Source: Crotalaria pallida (lineage: Eukaryota; Streptophyta; Magnoliopsida; Fabales; Fabaceae). From it: a stretch of DNA of 64,000 nt. The notes beneath the pieces are model-generated. The model had not been told where the DNA came from. It ran no database searches and saw only the letters and a list, made by a program, of their open reading frames with translations. Below, in pieces: positions 34,878 to 44,238 of the stretch. How positions within the stretch are numbered: the first letter of the stretch is position 1; each line of letters starts with the position of its first letter. The DNA is taken from the NCBI GenBank assembly GCA_037953625.1, contig CM075652.1:80257501-80321500 (forward strand), read 5' to 3'. Made by a program: the position numbers and the translations under genes.

Positions 34878-35174
34878 CTAGTTTTCAGCCTCCCCAAACA
34901 ACATGTACGTGGCATAGGTCACCTGCTGAGCGTCCGTACATCCTAGGGTTTGGAAGAATTTTTCCAGTTCGTTTACCCACTTGTTAACCTCATCGGGTTT
35001 GAAACCTCCCTCAAACCTAGGAGGGTTATAGTTTCGGAACTCAGACAGACTACGGAACTCGACTTGTCCCGCTTGGTCTGGGGGTGGTTGGTTAGCTTGT
35101 TGTTGCATGTTCTCGATCACCGTAGTGATCCTATCTAAAACCTCAGCTAAGTTACGTTGATTCCTAGCTGCCAT
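34878..35174 (-). pseudogene. gag: TEK2 gag N-terminus
   Basis: Starts M-A-A-R-N-Q at 35174. 98 codons end at TAG (34878-34880) inside the conserved E-A-E-N-W-W motif, where the first Trp is expected. The same frame continues to 34856 and beyond. Basic/Gln-rich N-terminus, then 'YNPPRFEGGFKPDEVNKWVN' typical of Tekay gag. Confidence 0.9.
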
Positions 35175-35300
35175 TGTGAACCTGCACTAAAGGCTAAGTA
35201 TCACAATAGACCTAAGGGAACTGAAGCCCTAGAACTATCTTAATCCTATAACTATCCTAGTCTTTATGGGACTAACTATGGACCAGGTGCAGGACCTTCA

Positions 35301-35312
35301 GCTCTGATACCA
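35301..35312 (-). other. Primer-binding site (tRNA-iMet) of TEK2
   Basis: TGGTATCAGAGC on the minus strand, 8 bp inside the 5' LTR boundary at 35321. Confidence 0.9.
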
Positions 35313-35901
35313 CAAAAAGGTGTAGCGCTCTTATTTTCGAAAATGAAAAGGTTTTCGTTCGATTTAATTTGGAGTTGTATAGTTTTCCAAAAATTGGGGT
35401 GGAAAAATTTTTCTCTTTAAAACACTTGATTGGTAAGTAAAATCAAAGAGTTCAAATCCGGAAAGCTATAAGTTATTGAAAAGCAGTCGAGGGTTTTTGA
35501 AATAAATATTATTTTCGTTAATGAAACCTTTCGTCCCTCAATTGCAAGTTCTTTAAAAGCTGATCAATACCGGATTCCAAAATTCTTAAAAGCCAGCGGA
35601 ATATTAAAATGGGTAAAGTGAACCTTAGGTTTAGATAATAAGTCATGAAGGTCTGATACATATTAGGTACAAGTCCATTGAAAATAAAACACTCTGATAA
35701 TACCTCACCAAAAATATTATTTATAATATGTTTAACTCAAAAGAAAAGGGTATCATCAGAGCTGGTCACTGGTCCACTGCAGCTACTCCATAGTCAGAGA
35801 TCACCGGTTTCGTCCAACCAAAACTGTACGACTATTTCGGATTCCGGATTACTTCCACTATGCACACCCTTAAAGGTCGTCCCTCCGAGGACACAAAGAG
35901 T

Positions 35902-36093
35902 TTAAAACGGGGGTATGTGCATAACGTAAATAATCGGAATGCGAAACCTACGAGGACGAAGGCGAACTACGGGATTGGGATGGTAGAGAGTGATCTCTAC
36001 TTCACCCACAAAAACAACTCGGTGATCCTGATACTCCCAAACACCATCAAGGAGCGGGCGAATCTCGAGGCAAAGCAGGCATCTGGCCATCAC
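35902..36093 (-). CDS. LTR-encoded conserved ORF, TEK2 5' LTR copy
   Basis: Same 62-residue frame as 16262-16453 with a few substitutions ('EIRPLLDGVWEY', 'FVGEVEITLYHPNPVVR', 'RPRRFRIPIIYVMHIPPF'). It lies directly after the acceptor. 'EIRPLL' here matches TEK3 'EVRPLL', so this copy is closer to the family consensus than the 3' LTR copy. Confidence 0.55.
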   Translation of the reverse strand: MMARCLLCLEIRPLLDGVWEYQDHRVVFVGEVEITLYHPNPVVRLRPRRFRIPIIYVMHIPPF

Positions 36094-36339
36094 CTAAAAG
36101 GGCAGGAGAGTAAGCCTAACACAGTCGCATTACCGAATAAGCCTAAGCCCTAACATTCACAACCAGATAACAGCAGCAAACACCAGTGCAATAATGCATA
36201 TACATATGAGCAAACACCAGTTTAGTTATTATCTTTCAAGATAGGTGGCATGATGCATGTACATGTTTCTCCAACTCCGAGGCCTCTACATCCACCGGGT
36301 CCAGATCTGAGGAACGGTGCGTTCAGGAACGCGGCACAG

Positions 36340-36645
36340 CTTACGGCACGTCTGCCAGCGTAAAAGGCACGGCTTACAGTGTTTCCACCAGCGTAAAAGG
36401 CACGACTTACAGTGTTTCCACCAGTGTAAACGGCACGACTTACAGTGTTTCCACCAGCGTAAAAGGCACGGCTTACAGTGTTTCCACCAGCGTAAATGGC
36501 ACGACTTACAGTGTTTTCACCAGCGTAAAAGGCACGACTTACAGTGTTTCCACCAGCGTAAATGGCACGACTTACAGTGTTTCCACCAGCGTAAAAGGCA
36601 CGACTTATAGTGCGTCCACCAGCGTAGAAAGGCACGACTTACGGT
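36340..36645. repeat. 33-bp minisatellite, TEK2 5' LTR (about 9 units)
   Basis: Same unit as at 16700-16905 but about nine copies instead of six. COP1 is inserted directly at its end. Confidence 0.85.
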
Positions 36646-36651
36646 GAACCC

Positions 36652-36874
36652 TGTAGGATTCTCATGTTTTGATGCTAACAATTTCTCTCCAAGCAACAAC
36701 ATTGGCAACAAGCAAGCTACACCACATGAAGATTAGAATTAGGATTTTTATTAATTCTATTTCAATGTAATCTTTATTTTTATGCAATGCATCTCATTGG
36801 TGTGGGTAGCTTAGGTGATTTTAAGAATATTTAAATAATGTTTGATTAAGAGTGAAGATACTTTAAATCTTGAT
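36652..36874 (+). repeat. COP1 5' LTR remnant
   Basis: Matches 38885-39107 with no difference that I can see. The next roughly 18 bases, including 'catcactcgagtaactta', match a later part of the LTR (39252-39270), so the junction is a mosaic rather than one clean deletion. Confidence 0.85.
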
Positions 36875-37160
36875 GAACATCACTCGAGTAACTTACGTGA
36901 TTTTAAAAACTGAACTGTTGCAAACTGCATCATTTTCTCGTCACTTTCTCTCTCTTGTTCGTATTTCTCTCTTCTCTCTCATATGGTTCTTCATCAAATC
37001 ATCATTTTCAGCCACAAAACTTAACAAATCATACAAATTTCTTCCATATTTCATCATTATATCATCATTTCTACTCATTTCACTCATCATTTTCCCCAAA
37101 ATTCGAAAATTCCCAAACCAAAACCCTAACCCCAAAACCGAATCTGAACTTTCTGAATCA

Positions 37161-38357
37161 ATGGCTTCTTCCTCACAATCTCAACCTCCTCGAAAGAAAG
37201 CAAAGCAAGGAACAGGCCGTAACGACCCCTGGTTTTCTGGAATCAATCGAGACTTGCGGGAACCGACATTTATCAATCGCTCTTTTGGTCTTACACGGTA
37301 TGTTAAGTTTGCTTGGTTGCATAAGGAGCAATTTCCATTTGTAGAGGATTTAGAATTTCAGAATTTGAAGAGGTTTTTAGAATTTGAGACTCATTATTAC
37401 CCTAGGCTTGTCAGACAATTTTATCAGAATTTTACTAAGCTAGATGGTGAGTATCAAACAATGGTTAGAGGACATCATTTTGTTATAAAGCCTGAAGATT
37501 TGACAATGATGTTTGGTTTAGAAAACAAGGGAACTTTTATTGGTGATGCGGAATGTCTGGATTTGAATGTGGATACTAATAAGATTTATACTGATTTGAT
37601 GCGTACTGGTGAATCTTGGAGTGATAGGACTACTAGAACTGTATCACCTTTGCATGCTGTGGATAGAGTGCTCATGTACATTGTTTCTTATTGTTTGATT
37701 CCGAAATGTAATCAAAATTATGCACAATTGGGAGATGATGATCTTATTTTGTTTCATGGGATCAAAAAGAGATATGAGATGAATTGGAATAAAATGTTTT
37801 TCGCTCGTATGGAAGCTGCTGCTCAATCTCCTCCTACCCAATTCTTGCCATATCCTATGCATGTCACCAAAATCATGAGGTATTACCGTGTTCCAATCCC
37901 TGATGATGAGCCAGCTGTGACGGAAAAGAAAAATAACTGGTGTCTTAATGATTCGCACATTAGTTATATGAAAATTGCTTGGCATAGGGATCGTCGCACT
38001 TGGTTATGGAAATCACAGATTAAGGAAATGGCTGAAGCTGCAAAGGCTGCAAGAGCTTCGGGCTCTAGGAAAAGGACTTTACTTGGTGATAGGGCTGGTG
38101 AATCTTCTTCTGCTCCTCCTCCTTCTACTGATCCGATGAATACTGATCGTGTTGAGGACTATATAAATTTGGACAATCTTGGTACTCCATTTGATGCACA
38201 GGCTGCTCATGAGTCATTGGTTGAACACATCAATGCTCAATTTACTCAGTTGGAGATGAGACAGGATGTGAAGAATATTGCCATGGAGCATCGTTTAATG
38301 GATTATATGTCTGGCCTCTTTTCTCACCATTTCCCTCCTCCTCCACCTGATTCCTAG
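37161..38357 (+). CDS. COP1 ORF of the 'putative plant transposon protein' type, env-like position
   Basis: 398 codons from ATG 37161 (M-A-S-S-S-Q). A basic, Ser/Gln-rich N-terminus with a nuclear-signal-like 'PPRKKAKQ' is followed by a conserved globular part ('YYPRLVRQFYQNFTKLDGEY', 'VRGHHFVIKPEDLTMMFGLE'). Then 'LHAVDRVLMYIVSYCLIPK', an acidic/Ser-rich segment, a predicted coiled-coil-like stretch (AQFTQLEMRQDVKNIAMEHR) and a proline-rich end. It lies between deleted pol and the right LTR, where SIRE-type elements carry their env-like ORF. I recognise the family only by its usual description in plant annotations; its function is unknown. The frame is open upstream to 36870 and includes a hydrophobic stretch near 37045-37100, so a longer N-terminus is possible. 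The intact frame of about 400 codons suggests recent constraint. Confidence 0.75.
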   Translation: MASSSQSQPPRKKAKQGTGRNDPWFSGINRDLREPTFINRSFGLTRYVKFAWLHKEQFPFVEDLEFQNLKRFLEFETHYYPRLVRQFYQNFTKLDGEYQTMVRGHHFVIKPEDLTMMFGLENKGTFIGDAECLDLNVDTNKIYTDLMRTGESWSDRTTRTVSPLHAVDRVLMYIVSYCLIPKCNQNYAQLGDDDLILFHGIKKRYEMNWNKMFFARMEAAAQSPPTQFLPYPMHVTKIMRYYRVPIPDDEPAVTEKKNNWCLNDSHISYMKIAWHRDRRTWLWKSQIKEMAEAAKAARASGSRKRTLLGDRAGESSSAPPPSTDPMNTDRVEDYINLDNLGTPFDAQAAHESLVEHINAQFTQLEMRQDVKNIAMEHRLMDYMSGLFSHHFPPPPPDS

Positions 38358-38884
38358 CCCTGTGGATGCTGCTGATGTTTTGCTGTTGCTTTCTGTTTCA
38401 TGTTTCATATGCATATTTCTGACTATGTTATGTTTATGTTTCTGTTTCCTGTTTATGACTCTGTTGCTACTACGTTTTAGGGCCTTGTGTATGGTCTAGT
38501 TTGGTTATTTGCTATGGTTGATGTCTTTTTGCTTTACACTATGATTTGCTGCATAGTGTGATACTCTGATATTATGGATTATGGTGCTATCTTCGTTGTA
38601 CGTTTTTATTCGTTGAGGCACTATTGTGGTTTATTTTGGTATTGTCTTTATTGTTATTTTTTTTATACCATTGTGAACTACTTACCTTCCACTTTTGGCA
38701 AAGGACTTTTCTCATAATTCTTATCTTTTTAATGATGCCAAAAGGGGGAGAATATTTTGTTGATGTTGTTCTTGTAGGTTAAGTTTTATTATATTTTTCC
38801 TAGGTGTTTTACATTTAGGGGGAGTATGTTAAAACTTAGTGCTTAATTGAAAAGGAGGTTTGTCATCATCAAAAAGGGGGAGTT
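38358..38884 (+). other. COP1 3' non-coding region and polypurine tract
   Basis: AT-rich, no frame of note. Two G-rich phrases ('aaaagggggagaat' near 38740 and 'tttagggggagt' near 38815) precede the final purine tract AAAAAGGGGGAG at 38871-38882, so the tract is repeated upstream. Confidence 0.7.
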
Positions 38885-40427
38885 TGTAGGATTCTCATGT
38901 TTTGATGCTAACAATTTCTCTCCAAGCAACAACATTGGCAACAAGCAAGCTACACCACATGAAGATTAGAATTAGGATTTTTATTAATTCTATTTCAATG
39001 TAATCTTTATTTTTATGCAATGCATCTCATTGGTGTGGGTAGCTTAGGTGATTTTAAGAATATTTAAATAATGTTTGATTAAGAGTGAAGATACTTTAAA
39101 TCTTGATTAAATAGCTCTATTAAAAGTTTTGTGAAAATCCTTTTAGAAAAACCTTGTTTTTATTCAGATTCTGATCAGTTTACTCGAGTAATGAGTATTG
39201 GGTCACTCGAGTAATTTATGTCATGACAGGTTAATCGAGTAATGGTTTACACATCACTCGAGTAACTTAATCTGACATGTTTTAATCGAGTGATGTTATA
39301 TGGTTTACTCGAGTAATTCAATCAGTGTTTGAAAATTTTAAAAGGACATAATTTTCTCTTTCACAAAAGATAGACATTCATTCTTACAATTTTATATACA
39401 CTTTCAAAAGCAATTCAAGAGCTATTTTACATCTTTCAAGAGCTATCAAGATTCAACAAAGAACTTTTCATTCTTCACTCTATTTCTCTCATTGTTCAAA
39501 TATTCTTGAGATCATAATTTTTGTTCTTAGTGGTTGTTGAAGATTTGCAATTTATGATTGCATCATTGAAGTTTCAATACAAGTGAAGAATCTCACAAGG
39601 AAGACTTTGAGGATCAAATCAAAGCAAGAAAAGAGGATTGGTTGGAAGCATCTTCAATCAATTAGCAAGGAAATCTAGAATTCTCAAAAGGGGTAGATTA
39701 GATCAAAGTGTTTGGTACACACTTTGAGTTGGGTTTTAAGATAGGAGAACTAAGAATCTAGTTGCATCTTAAAACATTGTAAAATCTACATTTGAAGATT
39801 TCTAGTGAAGAATCTCTCTTGATTCAAGAGGGGACTGGAGTAGCTTTCAAGTGGGTGAAAGTGAACCAGGATAAATCCTTGTGTCTCTTTTATTTTCATT
39901 CCTTGTATTGCATTAATTCATTAACAATTGCATTTTTAGGTTAGAATTGGGGTTTTCTTAATTCTACTCAATTGATATAAAATTGCATGTTAATATTACT
40001 TGAAATTGTTCATATTAATCATTCATAATTTGTTGAATCATCATAGCATTGTTATTCTTGAAGAACTCCATTGAAAACTGAGTTTTAATTGAATTTTACC
40101 CAGTTTACTCGAGTAAAGTTCTTGTCACTCGAGTAATCTGCTTTCAGTTTATGAACAATACTCGAGTAGGTTTTCTGTTACTCGAGTGATTTAAAAATAG
40201 TTTTCGTAATACTCGAGTGATTTGCTGAATACTCGAGTGAAATTATTTTTTCTTGCGTATTACTCGAGTGAAGTCTTGAGTTACTCGAGTAATCTGACTT
40301 GAATTTTTAAGAAAATTTATTTTCATAAAATCATTCTCTTAGGTGGACGAAAAATCTGTAATAAGGCTTCAATATTCTATTCACCCCCCCCTCTAGACTA
40401 TATTGAGCCGCTTGTTGGTTTCCAACA
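38885..40427 (+). repeat. COP1 3' LTR
   Basis: 1543 bp, TGTAGGATTC to TTTCCAACA, followed by AACCC. Contains CTCGAG palindrome pairs at two places (39181-39315 and 40100-40290). Confidence 0.92.
39181..40292. repeat. CTCGAG palindrome pairs, COP1 LTR
   Basis: CG centres at 39185/39208, 39236/39259 and 39287/39310 (pairs 23 bp apart, pair-to-pair period 51 bp), then 40110/40130, 40163/40183, 40214/40234 (20 bp) and 40265/40286 (21 bp). Again the 51-bp pair period recurs (40163, 40214, 40265). Core TTACTCGAGTAA with some TAATCGAGTAA forms. Confidence 0.88.
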
Positions 40428-42009
40428 AACCCTGTGCATGCTTTCATAAAATATCAAGTTCAGTTACAGAAACAGTTCACCGGTTCACCTGCGTAGAAAA
40501 GGCATGCCTTACGGTGTTTCCACCTGCGTAGGTGTTCCTTAGATTGGGACTGGTCTGATAACCTAGCTCATGTCACGTATGATATCAATGCAACTCTTGC
40601 TATCCTAGGTTATCATGCATATGTTCAAGTTCCAAGTTCATCATTAGATTAACTATGTCATGATCATTCGACATCAGTTCAGTTATGGGTACATACATGT
40701 TTTCTATTAGTTCTAGGTCAGCTTATGTCCGAGTTAATCGGACAAAGTCCCATCATTTACCTGACCTAAGTACACCTTAAGTAACTAGCACTTGGGTTAA
40801 GTAAGTCTTAATTACTTAAGACTAGGTTTAACTGAACTTTAGTGGACTAATCATGGACTACATCCACTAATCGGGGATTAGGTCTCCCTAATCATGAATT
40901 AGGTCCAGCTTAATTGACTAATCTCGGATTAAATCCGACTAATCATGGATTAAGTCCAAATAATCATGGATTAGTTGACTAATCAGGGAATTAGGTTCAC
41001 TAATCTAGGGTTTAAGTCCCACTAATCTTGGATTAGTTGACTAATCAAGGATTAAGGTTACTAATCTAGGATTAAGTCCAACTAATCTTGGATTAGTTGA
41101 CTAATCAGGGATTAAGGCCACTAAGTTCGGATTAAGTCCAACTAATCTTGGATTACTTGACTAATCAGGGATTAAGTTAAACTTAATTAGGTTCAAGTGC
41201 TGTTTAGTTATCTAAGATTAGGTCTAAATAACACTTAGTTGACTAAATCATTTTAGCTTCTAGGTTAACCCCTTAACCAAGGCTTAGCAATTCTAAAGCC
41301 ATTTTGATTAACACTTTGATTGCCTAGTTAACTAAAATTCACACGGCCAACCCTTCGGCTTTGTTCATCCAAGGATCTAAACATTCCATTAATCACATAA
41401 CATATGTAAATACACATCAACACAAACATAATCATAAAATTCAGCAAAGAACACTAAACAATCACATATCAACATTCAACAAATTTGGCCTCCAAGCCAA
41501 AACCAAAAGTCTAGCTAGTGCCCTTGAGTCTCATGGTGACTCAACCTAAATTCTAAGCTTCGAGACTTATTTTAGCAAAAGTGCAAGCTTCTCTCACTTA
41601 CCTCTTGAAGAAAACTAAGAAGACTTAGAACCTTTGGGCCTTTCCTCCCAAAACCGTGAGCACTTTCCCTCCTTAGACTCTTGAGACTTGATTCCAAGCT
41701 TCTAAAACTCTAAAGCTCTCCTTTGTTCTACCAAGCTAAAGATTTCAAGGTGTTGTTTGAGGTTTGGCTGTGAAGGTTGTTTAGGTTTAGAGTTTAATGA
41801 TTGAAATTTCTTCAACACAAATCTTCAAGTAAGTGGCATATTCATGATCTAGAGTATGAATATGCTAAGGTTTCTTGTGTTTGGTAGAAGTTTAGGCTTG
41901 ATCAAGGGTGGTGATGGATGTGGCCGTGAGCTTCTAAGAAAAAGGAAGGGGTTGAGTTTGAATTTTCTAAGCCATGATCACTCATGCATGATGTGTATTC
42001 ATGATCTAG

Positions 42010-42202
42010 CTCTGATATTTAGGGTTTCTCTTAAGAGAGGCACTGCTGATTTCCACAATATTACATCCCATTGACATTAATGATACTGAGGATGAGTCGT
42101 CACAGTTGAGCAAAAGAAGAGATCTGTTTACTACTGTGGAGGGTTCTGTAATCAAACTAGGTGAGCTAAATGTCTCTGTTGGTAATTATATGATATTATG
42201 TG
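42010..42202 (+). other. Host DNA with possible coding exon (42023-42160)
   Basis: After 'gatatttag' (acceptor-like, AG at 42021-42022) the frame from 42025 is open through 42160, where GTGAGC gives a donor-like site. The 138-bp segment encodes about 45 residues ('REALLISTILHPIDI', 'DESSQLSKRRDLFTTVEGSV'), with mixed composition unlike the surrounding repeats. It could be an exon of a nuclear gene or a gene fragment; I do not recognise the protein. It directly borders the truncated TEK2 LTR on the left and COP2 on the right. Confidence 0.4.
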
Positions 42203-43770
42203 TGTTGGAATAATTGGTGGTATTTGGCGTGAATCACCCAAGAGTGGGGGGGGGGGGTGAATTGGGTGTTTATAAAACTTTGAAAAACAATCGCAATAAA
42301 TCGTTCTTTGAAATAATAACAGAGACTAAACGAGCGGAAGACTTAAAGAACGAGTTTAAAATGTTTTTAAGCGTAGAATAGAAGTATTATTACTATGAAT
42401 ATTAATATCTTACTATACACGAGATTGAACAAAACAACACAAAAGAAAACGCAATCCTCGTGTTACATAAATTAAAACTTGAAAATAACTTTTATCCGCG
42501 AAAATAAGATTAACTCAAAATAAACGTGCGGAAAGTAAAGAGATAAGGGATAGGAAATTATGCACCAGAGATTTTTATCCTGGTTCGGCAAACAACGCCT
42601 ACATCCAGTCCTCAAGTGACCCACTTGAGCTTTTCACTAAGCCAAGAGGCAACCGCGTCCCCAAGTACATCCAGAGCGCCCCGCAAGCTTCTAGGAATCC
42701 CACCGTTCGCCAGGGACCTCGAATACAATAGCCTAACTACTAGGAATCCCACCGTTCGTATAGCGCTACCAAATACACAAGGGTTATCTCACCCTATGAA
42801 CACGACACACGTTCAATCCTAAGGGAAAACACTCCTTAATATCTAAGGTTGTCACACCCCTTACGAAGATAATGATTTGCACGAAGAAATGTGTGAAACT
42901 AACAATAAGCTCTCTAGATAGAGCAGATGCTACAATAAAGTCCTATAGCAAGATAATATTCTTAAGCAAATACAAAGCTATAACAAAATGATGATGATGA
43001 TGAATATGATTTTTCTTCTCGAAGGATTTTTTAAAAAAAGAGAGAAGGAGAAGAAGAAGATCAGCACCTTGAAGTGAAGTGATAGTGTATTTTTAAAATG
43101 TAGAAGAAGCAGCCAACAATCAAAGCGAGATCATCTAGAAAAGGAAACAAATCATTCTGGGAATCAGGTTTGATTTCAGCATGTTTTTCAAAATTTGAAT
43201 AAAATAATCGATTATTTTGGTCAGGTTAATCGATTACTTGCTCTCAGGTTTTTCACAAAAGTTGCAGCATAGAATATAATCGATTAACAGTTTCCAGTAA
43301 TCGATTACTGTCACCTAAATGACTAGTTCAAGGAAGTAATCCATTACAAGAACCTAATTAATCCATTACATACACTCTGGTTACAAGTTGCATCAAGTAA
43401 TCGATTATTCCAGAAGGGGTAATCGATTACTCCACAATAAAAATAGATTTTCATGAAAAAGTTGTAACCACAGGTTTTCGCAAAACATTTTTCACAAAGA
43501 TTTTCCTGGAGCAGATGATTAAAAAAGCTTCTTCTAGGTTTTAAGAATAAAAAACAAGATTCATCATCATAATGTTATAACTAAGTACTTTTAAAGAATA
43601 TTAGATGCCTTACAAAGATTTCTAAGCCTACAGACTAGATCTTCAATAAGCATAACATCTTTGCAATCTTCAATGTACCTGAACCTGTTAAGAACATATA
43701 TAAAAAATGTGTTGTGTCATCATCAAAACACCAAGAGGGAAACCATGAGTTTCAATACTCAGTTTCAACA
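42203..43770 (-). repeat. COP2 3' LTR
   Basis: 1568 bp. Includes a G-homopolymer near 42246-42257 that is shorter in the other LTR, a (GAT)n-like tract near 42990, and TAATCGATTA pairs at CG centres 43209/43231, 43281/43302, 43341/43363 (degenerate TAATCCATTA) and 43402/43424. Confidence 0.93.
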
Positions 43771-44238
43771 CTCCCCCTTTTTGATGATGACAAACAGTGC
43801 CTGCAAAATAGAGGTTAGTACATAATATATATACCAATTAAAACAAACAGCTCTTCACAAACTGAGCTCCCCCTGAATTCATGAAAGATCATGAACAACT
43901 CCACCTGTAACCTGTTTTGCTCAAGAAATATCTCTGCATATATAACCATATTTCTCTATATTTCTCCCCCTTTTGACATCAACAAAAAGGCGGGAAAACT
44001 AAAGAGAGTTAGCATATGACAATAAATATGAATAACAGACCACATAGAACATATTGTCATAGTGCGTCAAGCCAAAAATATCCAGAATATGACAGAGAAT
44101 ACCAAATGAAATCCATAAACAGTTCAACATGATGAATAAAAGGAACTAGGGGGTTACGAGCAAAAAAAACATAAAATTATCCAAATAACATAAATCAATT
44201 AAACATAGAGTAGAGATAGAGAGCCACAAGCTAGATGA
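43771..44238 (-). promoter_or_regulatory. COP2 3' non-coding region and polypurine tract
   Basis: On the minus strand GTCATCATCAAAAAGGGGGAG directly precedes the 3' LTR (43791-43771). A second 'ttgatgtcaaaagggggaga' lies at about 43986-43966, again a repeated purine tract upstream of the functional one. No coding frame. Confidence 0.75.

Larger units (their letters stand above)
36652..40427 (+). mobile_element. COP1: internally deleted SIRE-like copia element
   Basis: 3776 bp with duplication AACCC at 36647-36651 and 40428-40432. It starts with 223 bp of LTR (36652-36874), then passes straight into the 3' internal part: an env-like-position ORF, a 3' non-coding region and a 'catcaaaaagggggagttt' tract (38866-38884) before a complete right LTR (38885-40427). 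PBS, gag and pol are absent. The 'aaaaagggggag' tract is typical of SIRE/Maximus copia elements. The 223 bp of left LTR appears identical to the start of the right LTR, so insertion was recent. Confidence 0.9.
36094..41601 (-). other. Predicted LTR-resident intron, TEK2 5' LTR (holds COP1)
   Basis: Donor CAAGAG|GTAAGTGAG at 41601 and acceptor CTTTTAG at 36094. Without COP1 and its duplicated AACCC the span is about 1.73 kb, about 100 bp more than in the 3' LTR because the minisatellite has more units. Confidence 0.5.
15681..42009 (-). mobile_element. TEK2: Tekay-like chromovirus, split by TEK3 and COP1, 5' end truncated
   Basis: On the minus strand: 5' LTR 42009-35321 (outer end missing, COP1 inserted), PBS 35312-35301, gag-pol from 35174 to 19215 (interrupted by TEK3), 3' hairpin and purine tract 19210-19174, 3' LTR 19173-15681. 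Without its guests it is about 11 kb. Only two in-frame stops disrupt gag-pol, and the reading frame is preserved across the TEK3 insertion once one GCCTT copy is discounted. The 5' LTR ends abruptly at 42009 next to unrelated DNA, so a deletion removed its outer ~0.7 kb and the matching target duplication. Confidence 0.92.
35321..42009 (-). repeat. TEK2 5' LTR, split by COP1 and truncated
   Basis: Two parts, 35321-36651 and 40433-42009, together about 2.9 kb. Similarity to the 3' LTR stops at 42009 (its counterpart is near 18488); about 0.7 kb of the outer end is missing. The minisatellite is longer here. Donor-like GTAAGTG at 41600-41601 and acceptor at 36094-36095. Confidence 0.9.
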
